Below are positions 47,801-58,961 of a DNA stretch of 64,000 bases, one piece after another. The stretch is from the NCBI GenBank assembly GCA_947044365.1, contig OX345638.1:1293701-1357700 (forward strand), read 5' to 3'. A model generated the notes under the pieces. The model saw only the letters and a list, made by a program, of their open reading frames with translations. It searched no databases and had not been told where the DNA came from. Made by a program: the position numbers and the translations under genes. The stretch is from Petrosia ficiformis (Eukaryota; Porifera; Demospongiae; Haplosclerida; Petrosiidae). Position 1 is the first letter of the stretch. Every line of letters starts with the position of its first letter.

Positions 47801-50800
47801 ATCAAGAGTACGTTAATATAGGATCAAGTGTATGTTAATATAGGATCAAGAGTACGTTAATATAGGATCAAGTGTATGTTAATATAGGATCAAGAGTACG
47901 TTAATATAGGATCAAGTGTATGTTAATATAGGATCAAGAGTATGTTAATATAGGATCAAGTGTATGTTAATATAGGATCAAGAGTATGTTAATATAGGAT
48001 CAAGTGTATGTTGAGGGTGGGATCAAGAGTATGTTAATATAGGATCAAGTGTATGTTAATATAGGATCAAGTGTATGTTAATATAGGATCAAGAGTATGT
48101 TAATATGGGATCAAGTGTATGTTAAGGGTGGGATCAAGAGTATTTTCAAGGTCAGATAATGCATGCACAAAGTGAGTGCATTATCTAATCCAAACAGATG
48201 GATGGACATAAAAATGATCGAAAGAATATTACTTAAATGAAATATCAGGCTTACTAAAATGGTTTCAGTTAACTAACTATATAATAATACCCATTATTGA
48301 CCATTTTTAATTTAGTTAGTTGTAGTTATTACAGTAGATTAATTATAGTAATTAAAACAGTTAGTAACAGATGTTATCTTCCTTTATGATCTTGTAGCAA
48401 AGAGGATCATCTCTTCGTAAAGAGGACTACATGGTTCCATTATTAACACAACTAATGGACCCTCAACATATTAAAGCTGTGAAAAACGTATGTTTGTATT
48501 AATGAATAATTAATTATTAATTATTACTAGTCTATGAATAATATTAAGAAGCAATATAATAATTATAAATTATATTAAAGTGTGTATCAATGAAACTATG
48601 AATATTAATTAATTGTTATTAGTCTATGAATAATGTTAAGAAACGTAATTATGTATTGAAGTCTGTATGTATGTGTATCAATGAAACTATGAATATTAAT
48701 TAATCTATGAATAATGTTAAGAAACATAATTATGTATTAAAGTCTGTATGTATGTGTATCAATGAAACTATGAATATTAATTAATTGTTATTAGTCTATG
48801 AATAATGTTAAGAATCATAATTATGGTATTAAAGTCTGTATGTAAACTATGAATATTAATTAATTATTATTAGTCTATGAATAATGTTAAGAAACATAAT
48901 TATGTATTAAAGTCTGTATGTATGTAAACTATGAATACTAATTAATTATTATTAGTCTATGAATATATTAAGTGCTGTGTGTTTTTATATTAGTATTTAG
49001 ATGCAGTAGCTACAGAAGAGTCGAATTATTTGGAAAGTTCTCTACAATTATGTACTGTTTATAGAGAAGGGTGTGTCTATGTGTCTGGGTCTATGTCTAT
49101 GTGTCTGTATGGGTTTGTGTCTATGTGTGTGTATGTGTTTGGGATCTATGTCTATGTGTGTGTTTGTGTGTGTCTGGGTTTGTGTCTATGTGTGTTTGTG
49201 TCTGGGATCTGTGTCTACTATATGTGTGTGTTTGTGTCTGTCTGGGTTTGTGTCTATTTGTCTGTATGGGTTTGTGTCTATATGTGGTCATGTTTGGGAT
49301 CTGTGTCTATATGTGTGTGTTTGTGTCTGTCTGGGTCTGTGTCTATGTGTCTGTCTGGGTCTGTGTCTATGTGTCTGTACATGTATATTTGTGCATGTTA
49401 GTCTGCTGATGAGTGTGTGTATAGCATGTGTTCAATTATATAATTAATCAATTAATTATAATTATGTACATGCATGTATTTCAGGTATTTAGTAAAACGT
49501 GCATTAGCCAGAAAGAAATTATCAGTGAAGAACTTCAAGAAAAGGTACATTGTACATGTATATGTATGTGCATGTACATGTATATGTAAATGTACATATA
49601 CATGTGCATGTATATGTACATGTACATGTACATATGCATGCACATGTACATGTACATATACATGTGCATGTATATACAGAGTGTCGTGGGTTTGAATCCC
49701 ACCTGAGGCAACTCTTATTTTCATTTTTTTCATTGCCTCAGGTGTCTTTCTTTCTTTATTTATTTCTTTCTTTCTACATCTCCGATAACATCATGTATAT
49801 GTACATTACATATGCATGTACATGTATGTACATGTATATATATATACATGTACATGTACATATACATGCACATGTATATATATATATTATTATAGTATAT
49901 TATATTATAACACACCTACATGTACACATCCTACATGTACATGTATATTATAATCACTAAGCTCCCATGTGATAATTCTGTTGTACATGTACATGTAAAC
50001 AAACATGTGATATAATGAATGCTAGGAGAACTAATTCCTTTCCTATAAACAGCTATAGTTTACCTTTCCGGAAATACAATTATAATTATTCATTATTAAC
50101 ATTAATACCAGTGGTTCCCTCAAAGGCTGGTACAATAACACTACCTCACCCTTTAGTCTTGCTCCCTCACATTTTAATTTTAAAGTTTATGTTGACTATT
50201 TGAATATTGTTGACCAAATGTCATGTACATGTACCATGATACACTCCTCCACCCTTAATGGATGTAATACAGTAATAATAATGAATAATAATTAATAATA
50301 ATTCTATTACTTTCATCATTATTCTTACACTCCTCCTGTCTCCATGTTCCTTCTTTCCTCTCTTCCTCTTGCTCTCCCCCTCTCCCTCTATCTCTCCTTC
50401 TTCCCCTCTTCCTCTATCACCTTTTCTTTCTTCCTCTCCCTCTCTCTCTTCCCATTTCAGATATTTTGTCCTTTCTCATCTTGGTCTATCATATAGCAAA
50501 TCACGAGGTGATGCTGTCATTAATACAATACCTATTAATGAAATGCAAGCTGTAGAAAGAGTTGATGAGACAGCATTTAATATGAAATTTGTAAATAACT
50601 ATTTTCCATTATCTCATGCCAATGTTTCATCCGTTCAACCATCTATCTATCCATCCATCCATCCATCTATTCATTCATTCATCCATCCATCCATTCATCC
50701 ATCCATCCATCCATCCATCCATCCATCCACCTTACATATATCTATCTCTCCATCCATTGTTTCTCTTCATCCTATCATTATCTATCCACTCTCTTCACAG

Positions 50801-52561
50801 ATGCTTCAATTAGTACAACCAGAGCGAGTCTTATATCTACAAGCTAAAAACAGTGTTGATCAATTAGAATGGTATGTTACGATAGTTACTACAGTTAGAC
50901 ACGGCAAGTACATAGTATTTCTTTTAAGTACAAATACTCAGTGAGGACTCAAATATAAGTACAAGACTACATGTACATACATGTACAAGTATGCATGTAC
51001 AAGTACACATGTACAAGTACACATGTACAAGTATGCATGTACAAGTACACATAAGTACACATGTACAAGTATGCATGTACAAGTACACATAAGTACACAT
51101 GTACATGTACATGTACACATGTACAAGTATACATGTACAAGTACACATGTACAAGTATGCATGTACAAGTACACATGTACAAGTATGCATGTACAAGTAC
51201 ACATAAGTACACATGTACATGTACACATGTACAAGTATGCATGTACAAGTACACATGTACAAGTATACATGTACAAGTACCAGTTTCCTGATTATATTTA
51301 TGTACACATGTACAAGTACCAGTTTCCTGATTATATTTATGTACACATGTACAAGTACCAGTTTCCTGATTATATTTATGTACACATGTACAAGTACATG
51401 TTTTCTGTACATGTACATGTACAAGTACAAGTTTCCAATTATATTTAATTACAAGTTATCATACCTACTTTTATGAACCACACACATTGTATGTTACCAT
51501 AATCTCCATACCTACTCTCCAACGTATGTTGCCATAGTTACCATACCTACACACAGGCTTTCTGTACTCTCTAATGTATGTTATGGAGGAAGACTGAATT
51601 CTTCTGTTGTTCATAGCGGAGCATTTGTATCAAGTGCCTGGTCATGGTAAGTAACTAAAATCTGTTCACATTCATGATGACCTCGAAATTAGGATGTGAT
51701 GACTTTATATGTACTATTATGTCATAAGGTTAATACATGATTATACTGTAACTCAATAATGAAGCAATGGATAGAAATTTGAAGATACGCAAAAAAGAAC
51801 GGGAATGATAATTTTATAAAAATGGCATTGGTGAAAAGATTGTTGGTCATTCTAAACTAAACGTTATGAGCATTTTCTCATAAGGCTATGGTGAACATGA
51901 ATGATAATTAGTTGACTATAGTAATAACTCATCTTATGTGGCTGGACTATGGGACACTGGAGGCATGTGTCCCCATTAACGTATTTGAAATATGCAGTGC
52001 CCCATAAAATAATAACTTAATTATGTTTTGATGACTGGTAAAGTTAACTTTTGTTGAATTCTGAAGAAGAAATAAAAGAAAAGAAATCAGGGCCTGGGGA
52101 ATCAAATACTGAGTAACTCAACATGTACGATACGATACTATAGATAATTCAACCTGTTAACGAGTAAAAACATTCATGAATAATTAATCAGATACTAAAC
52201 ATTGTGGCCACACCCATTTTATGAAAATCTGCACCCCTCCTACGAAGGCATCCTCTGCCTATACATGATGTTATCGGAGATGTAGAAAGAAAGAAAGAAA
52301 GACACCTGAGGCAATGGAAAAATGAAAATGAGAGTTGCTTCAGGTGGAATTCAAACCCACGACACTCTGTTCTCCAGACAGATGCTCTGCCTATACATGT
52401 ACATGTATATGTGTCAATCTCATCATTTCTTGTCTTCTCTCTTCATGTTCTTTACATCTTCCATCTCTCCTTCATCCTCTTATTAGCTGTGGTTCTCTAA
52501 TTGTTGAGCAACCTGGTTGTAAACCTGTTAGTCAGTAAGTCTACATACATGTACATACATG

Positions 52562-52595
<34 letters not shown>

Positions 52596-52807
52596 CATAC
52601 ATACATATATACATACATACATGTACATACATACATACATAAATACATACATACATACATACATGTACATACATACATACATACATACATACATACATGT
52701 ACATACATACATACATACATACATACATACATACATGTACATACATACATACATACATACATACATACATACATACATACATAAATACATACATACATAC
52801 ATACATG

Positions 52808-52841
<34 letters not shown>

Positions 52842-54320
52842 CATACATACATATATACATACATACATGTACATACATACATACATAAATACATACATAC
52901 ATACATACATGTACATACATACATACATACATACATACATACATACATGTACATACATACATACATACATACATACATACATGTACATACATACATACAT
53001 ACATACATACATACATACATACATACATACATACATACATACATACATGTACATACATGTACATACATACATACATACATACATGTACATACATACATAC
53101 ATACATACATACATACATACATACATACATACATAATAATTATATTAAATACAATCAATCTTTCTTTCTATTCCACTCTTGTTCAGAGCTGTTCGGTTAC
53201 TTGCTGATTATCAGGAAACTAATATAGAAAGAGAATTAAATAAATTATATCGACTTCTGTTGGAATCCCAAGATAGACTCATGGTTTTGAAAGGTATAGT
53301 GTGTATTGTAATTAGTGTTATGAATGTTACTATTAATAGCCTAGTGTTATAAATGTTACTATTAATAGCCTAGTGTTATAAATGTTACTATTAGTGTTGT
53401 GTAATTAGTTTTATAACTGTTACTATTAATAGCCTAGTGTTATAAATGTTACTATTAATAGCCTAGTGTTATAAATGTTACTATTAATAGCCTAGTGTTA
53501 TAAATGTTACTATTGATAGCCTAGTGTTATAAATGTTACTATTAATAGCCTAGTGTTGTGTAATTAGTTTTATAACTGTTACTATTAATAGCCTAGTGTT
53601 ATGTTACTGTTAATAGTATTATGTATTATAGGTATTGATATTAGCACCTATTAATTGGTGTTACTATTAATAGTAACATCTAATAAAGGTGTTACTATTA
53701 GCATTACTTTTTATTTCATTCCAGATGATGCCAGTAAGATGACACGTTCTTGTATTGAGAACGAAGGTACATCCCCTCCCCTCCCTCCTCGTTTATCTAC
53801 TATATGTGAGCTTATTGTTTTTATAAAGAATTTGGAGCTATCGAGTAAATGCTATTTATTAAATAGAGCAGTCAGAAGAGGAAGCAGGTGAGAATTAATT
53901 AATGGAAAATGGACGAGTGATTGTAGATGAATAGATAGAAAGATAAACTGACAGACAGTGTACTGTATTATTATTCAATAGATGTATTGTTTGAGCTTTA
54001 ATAACATGATAGATTTATTCAATAAAGAGCGTTTCAACCCAAAGGTCTTTTTACTTTGTCGAAGAAGACCTTCGAGTCGAAACATTCTTTATTGAATAAA
54101 TCTATCAAAAGTTATTAATTCTCAAACAATGCATGTATTGAATACTTACAACATGATAACCAGTATCTATGATATCAGAGAGTGTAGTCACTGGAATTTA
54201 GCTAAAGTGGGGAATTGTGTGTGCAGTGTGTGGAATTTTATAAACCACACCACTACACACCGACAAGCGCTATATTACATAGCACAGCTGCACCAATTAA
54301 TCGATGATCTCATGTATTGA
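38463..54320 (+). CDS. RASA3: GAP1-family Ras GTPase-activating protein (RASA2/3 type)
   Basis: 25 exons: 38463-38550, 38653-38767, 39088-39292, 39544-39617, 40929-41027, 41359-41431, 43548-43585, 43833-44088, 44633-44731, 45312-45361, 46108-46222, 46385-46459, 46538-46661, 46867-46976, 47359-47430, 48398-48487, 48994-49070, 49485-49544, 50461-50590, 50801-50871, 51557-51646, 52487-52534, 53187-53293, 53725-53887, 54179-54320. Phases close to 856 residues (human RASA3 834). It stimulates GTP hydrolysis by Ras at the plasma membrane. C2A about 22-135, C2B about 160-300 ([15 protein letters not shown]), RasGAP 316-545 with arginine finger FRGN Arg373 and [12 protein letters not shown] (Arg488), PH about 587-680, BTK zinc motif His693-x10-Cys704-Cys705-x9-Cys715, the exact Btk spacing. 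C2B has LWHQQ where Ca-binding C2 domains have WDxD, so calcium binding is doubtful. RASA2 and RASA4 are alternatives. Confidence 0.92.
38770..39075. repeat. ATAC/TAGA repeats in RASA intron 2
   Basis: Short runs of (CATA)n, (GATA)n and GGAT, interrupted by unique sequence. In intron 3, 39350-39535 has three copies of a roughly 60-bp unit with TAGTCTGGGTATTGGGATAT. Confidence 0.7.
39631..39845. mobile_element. MITE family C, copy 3
   Basis: GTATATGTCAATAAAATATC to TTTTTATTTACATATACTGT, with CAGTAATTACTGTCTCACTA inside as in the other two copies. In RASA intron 4. Confidence 0.75.
39841..40192. repeat. TATG array in RASA intron 4
   Basis: (TATG)n with TAATAGTATGCATG and TACATGTATG variants, between MITE C copy 3 and MITE B copy 4. 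The intron also holds ACATACTA(CATACTA)n at 40725-40810. Confidence 0.85.
40193..40402. mobile_element. MITE family B, copy 4
   Basis: ATTAGTATTAGTTTAGTTTG to AGTGACACAACACTACTA; the ends have drifted from the consensus. Contains GCCTTACTAAAAGGGATTTT. Confidence 0.6.
40440..40706. mobile_element. MITE family B, copy 5 (well preserved)
   Basis: TTAGTGTTGTTTTAGTTAAC to CTAACTAAAACAACACTAG, about 265 bp with near-perfect terminal inverted repeats and flanking TA-rich sequence. Confidence 0.8.
41050..41340. repeat. CCAT/TTCA array in RASA intron 5
   Basis: (ATCCATTCATTC)n and ATCCATCGATCC variants from the donor side to 20 bp before the exon 6 acceptor. Confidence 0.85.
41555..41826. repeat. 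TATG array in RASA intron 6, left
   Basis: (TATG)n with TATATATG and TAGG variants, ending where MITE B copy 6 begins. Confidence 0.9.
41828..42131. mobile_element. MITE family B, copy 6, inserted in a TATG array
   Basis: TTAGTGTTGTTTTAGTTAAC to GAACTAAAACAACACTAG. TATG repeats lie on both sides, so the element went into the microsatellite (or the array grew around it). Confidence 0.75.
42132..43285. repeat. TATG/TACATG arrays in RASA intron 6, right
   Basis: 42132-42565 and 42900-43285 are (TATG)n with TACATG and GCTACAATTATG insertions; 42566-42900 between them is unique but unremarkable sequence. Artificial Cys/Tyr/Met frames throughout. Confidence 0.85.
43618..43812. repeat. TATC array in RASA intron 7
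   Basis: (TATC)n with TTTATT variants filling almost the whole 247-bp intron, from 30 bp after the donor to 20 bp before the acceptor. Confidence 0.9.
44089..44520. repeat. TGTGTCTCTGTCTGTATGAT minisatellite, RASA intron 8
   Basis: About eleven units of 24-32 bp. ATGATTGGTATG and ATGACTACACTAGTATG variants form two blocks; the array then decays into TCTGTCTGTTTGTC. Confidence 0.85.
44732..44965. repeat. TATG / TGTG array in RASA intron 9
   Basis: Starts with the donor itself (GTATGTATG) and continues as (TATG)n with a (TG)16 core. The remaining intron to 45311 is unique and featureless. Confidence 0.85.
45362..46085. repeat. GGAT array in RASA intron 10
   Basis: About 640 bp of (GGAT)n in higher-order units of about 120-125 bp marked by GATGAATGGAGGGATGGATG and GGATATAGATGG. 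Confidence 0.9.
46690..46850. repeat. TTACTATTAATAGTAA palindrome cluster, RASA intron 13
   Basis: Four copies of the 16-bp perfect palindrome or its near variants within 150 bp, separated by 15-45 bp. Confidence 0.8.
46980..47290. repeat. GTGTCTGTCA-type repeat, RASA intron 14
   Basis: About 30 irregular units of TCAGTGTCTGTGTCATTATC, keeping plus frames open without coding. Confidence 0.8.
47422..48150 (+). repeat. Minisatellite made from the RASA exon 15 splice donor
   Basis: About 33 copies of a 22-bp unit, GGATCAAGAGTACGTTAATA and GGATCAAGTGTATGTTAATA in rough alternation, with a TTGAGGGTG variant. The first copy begins inside exon 15 (TTGGATCAAGA) and spans the true donor at 47430|47431 (GTACGT). 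So every later unit carries a copy of the last exon bases and a GTACGT or GTATGT site. Confidence 0.93.
48490..48960. repeat. About 105-bp tandem repeat, RASA intron 16
   Basis: Four to five copies with ATTAGTCTATGAATAATGTT, AAGAAACATAATTATGTATT and AAAGTCTGTATGTATG blocks, differing by short deletions. Confidence 0.8.
49071..49400. repeat. TGTGTCTATGTGTCTGTCTG repeat, RASA intron 17
   Basis: Irregular 22-50 bp units of TGGGTCTGTGTCTATGTGTC, GTTTGGGATCTGTGTCTA; begins directly at the donor. Confidence 0.8.
49545..49935 (+). mobile_element. SINE family S2 fragment inside TACATG array
   Basis: 49677-49797 carries the last part of the tRNA-like head (AGAGTGTCGTGGGTTTGAAT, CCCACCTGAGGC) and the CTTT tail. 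TACATG arrays lie on both sides (49553-49676 and 49795-49945). In RASA intron 18. Confidence 0.65.
50625..50770. repeat. CCAT array in RASA intron 19
   Basis: (ATCC)n with TATC and TTCA variants, making a false open frame that joins exons 19 and 20 in one ORF. The GTAAATAAC donor at 50591 and CACAG acceptor at 50800 remove it. Confidence 0.8.
50965..51430. repeat. ACATGTACAAGTATGCATGT minisatellite, RASA intron 20
   Basis: Units of 12-25 bp (ACAAGTACAC, ACAAGTATGC). At 51283-51395 there are three to four exact copies of a 41-bp unit with CCAGTTTCCTGATTATATTT. Confidence 0.85.
51656..51910 (+). mobile_element. MITE family D, copy 3 (single internal unit)
   Basis: TCTGTTCACATTCATGATGA to TGAACATGAATGATAATTAG, with one internal ATACATGATTATACTGTAAC unit. 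Probably the ancestral, unexpanded form. In RASA intron 21; 51911-52260 beyond it is featureless. Confidence 0.75.
52264..52391 (-). mobile_element. SINE family S2, inverted copy
   Basis: Reading the minus strand: partial tRNA-like head (GAGCATCTGTCTGGAGAACA, GTGTCGTGGGTTTGAATTCC), CTGAAGCAACTCTCATTTTC, then CTTT tail and ACATCTCCGATAACATCATG. Diverged from 14881-15035 by about one base in ten. RASA intron 21. Confidence 0.7.
52545..53130. repeat. CATA tetranucleotide array, RASA intron 22
   Basis: About 585 bp of (CATA)n with regularly spaced CATGTACATA interruptions. A block of about 235 bp (52590-52790) is repeated almost exactly at 52830-53010. Confidence 0.95.
53310..53720. repeat. TTACTATTAATAGCCTAGTG satellite, RASA intron 23
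   Basis: About 14 units of 28-30 bp, TTATAAATGTTACTATTAATAGCCTAGTG in two pieces (TTATAAATGTTACTA, TTAATAGCCTAGTG), ending 5 bp before the exon 24 acceptor. Confidence 0.9.
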
Positions 54321-55115
54321 CACTCCAATGAAGCACATTTTGGCTGATTGATGATCTCAATGCTTTAGGAAGCATCCACAGAAGAGAAATAGACAATTCT
54401 CATTTCACTTAGAATTTCAAGAAAGGAATCATGAGTTTCAAGAAGTGCATTTAGGGTTTCAAAGAATGGCACTGATCCATTTAAAAGAAGCATAAACACC
54501 ACACTGCTGACAGAGATACACTGACAAACAAACAGAAAGACAAATATAAAGACAGACAGGTAGAGGCAGTCAGGAAGATACACAGACATACAGATCAACA
54601 GCCAGACAAGTGGAAGTGTTGTATATATCAGATACACAATGTACAGAACACTGTGTAGATGACATATGATGGATAATGAAGATGAATATTATTATTATTA
54701 TAAATTTTAAAATCATTTCAGAGAAACACCATTTGTTTGTGATTCCTCTGAAGCTTATGTTGTCAGATGATTGTTATTTAATGACTCCACCACTCCTTTG
54801 TACATGCTCCATCCACACCTATACACAATTATCCTGTTGCTATGGCAACACATTACATGTCACCACGGCAATTAAATCACATCTTGTGTTAATGGAAATG
54901 TGTAATTTTTAATGAAATTCAGTGAACTGAAAAAATTTTTTTGTTATTTAAAAATTTATTTTCTTTTTTCAATGTCTATAACTTTTTCATTCATTTCTTT
55001 TAATTAATTAATTAATTAATTATTAGTAAATTATTATAATTGTCATTAGTATATAATTAAAATATTATACCACTTCTAGTTATTAATAATTATAACCTAT
55101 TATTAATACTGAATT
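54321..55115. other. RASA 3' region, unassigned
   Basis: No clear gene. A possible alternative last exon starts after ATTTCAG at 54721. Joined to exon 24 it would read RETPFVCDSSEAYVVR-stop (54722-54770). 53995-54115 contains an inverted pair: TTATTCAATAAAGAGCGTTT and its near complement AACATTCTTTATTGAATAAA around TTTTTACTTTGTCGAAGAAG, with arms partly mismatched. Confidence 0.35.
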
Positions 55116-55345
55116 GGAATACCATTTTAATTAAATACTATTAATTAATGTACTTAATGGAATCCCATTTAATTAAACACTATTAATTAAGGAATCCCAT
55201 TTAATTAAATACTATTAATTAATGTACTTAATAGAATCCCATTTAATTAAATACTATTAATTAATGTACTTGGTGGAATCCCATTTAATTAAACACTATT
55301 AATTAATGTACTTAATGGAATCTCATTTAATTAATGTAGTCAGTT
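55116..55345. repeat. 52-bp tandem repeat TTAATTAAATACTATTAATTAATG
   Basis: Four to five copies of a unit with GAATCCCATTTAATTAAATA and CTATTAATTAATGTACTTAA; one copy has an internal deletion (near 55190). Self-complementary TTAATTAA occurs throughout. Confidence 0.85.
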
Positions 55346-56238
55346 AATATCACCCTTGTAAATCACCCTCACTACAAACTGACACTTACAACACCATTTA
55401 CAGAGAAATATGTGAAAGGTCAAGATAACAAGTAAAATGGGATATTGTAAATGAGACCTTAATTGGTCCCAAATGAAAGTATTTTCCAGTCACTACTATA
55501 AATAGTAACAAAATTCAACCCTCACAAGCCTAGAATGTATAATTGACTGCTACATGAAGAAGCACCCCACCCAGGTTCCCACATTAAAACATGTAATGTA
55601 CTCTAAAAGTGCTGCAAGTGTATCTTAATGCACACGTGGATTGACGTGATTTAAAGCACTGGCAGGTGATGATTTTCCTGCAATCTTATTGGTCAAAATT
55701 TCCTGATATGTAATTAATGTTAACATGATGTAATCTCCAATACTAATAGTCCCTTGCAATTGAACCTAGATACAGTTAATAACTGCTTATTCGTCATTTT
55801 CGTATCATATTCTAGTTGGTTGCTAGGATACATTAAATGAATGTTTATCAATCTCGATATAATGAGCTATAATTATAATAATAAATAAAGCTACATAGGT
55901 ATGAGTCTCAAACATTGGAATGAGAACGATAAAATGCATATTTTATAGACTATATAAAATTATAGTACAAAATTAAATAAATATTCGTTAATAATAAAAT
56001 GAAAAATTTTAATATAATAGTATTTACAGGAACCCCCCCAAGTTAATATTTCCAAACCCTCTAAATATGGTATAATATGGTGTGATTATACAACACCAAT
56101 ATATATCATCATATTATACTTTCATTATATAATGGTTACAGGTACTACCACACCCACAATACAGCAGGTGGACTTTTACGAATTTACTTTATAGTGGGTG
56201 TAACATTCCAAACCACACCCACATTTTAATATTTAAAT
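55346..56238. other. Intergenic between RASA and AMMECR1
   Basis: About 890 bp of AT-rich sequence between two convergent 3' ends. No frame, repeat or RNA structure is recognised. Confidence 0.5.
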
Positions 56239-58880
<2,642 letters not shown>

Positions 58881-58961
58881 TTTTAATACCATAGATAGGA
58901 GAGTATCCTGTTGTTGACTTGATGTGTTTCTAATTAATGCCCACCTACCAACAGGATAGTG
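58881..58961. promoter_or_regulatory. 81-bp divergent promoter, AMMECR1 / TMEM164
   Basis: The two proposed start codons are only 81 bp apart, or 185 bp if AMMECR1 starts at 58776. The gap contains ATCCTGTTGTTGAC and an inverted CAACAGGAT near 58950, partly complementary. UTRs must be very short or overlap. Confidence 0.55.

Noticed and set aside
47422..48150. CRISPR-like array (22-bp repeats), also the 60-bp satellite and the 52-bp acceptor repeat
   Set aside because: Repeats are head to tail without unique spacers, no cas genes, and the genome is eukaryotic with introns.
54365..54637. Minus-strand 90-codon hydrophobic frame after RASA
   Set aside because: No recognisable domain, no splice partners, and its Cys/Leu/Val-rich content reflects a GACAGACA-like repeat.
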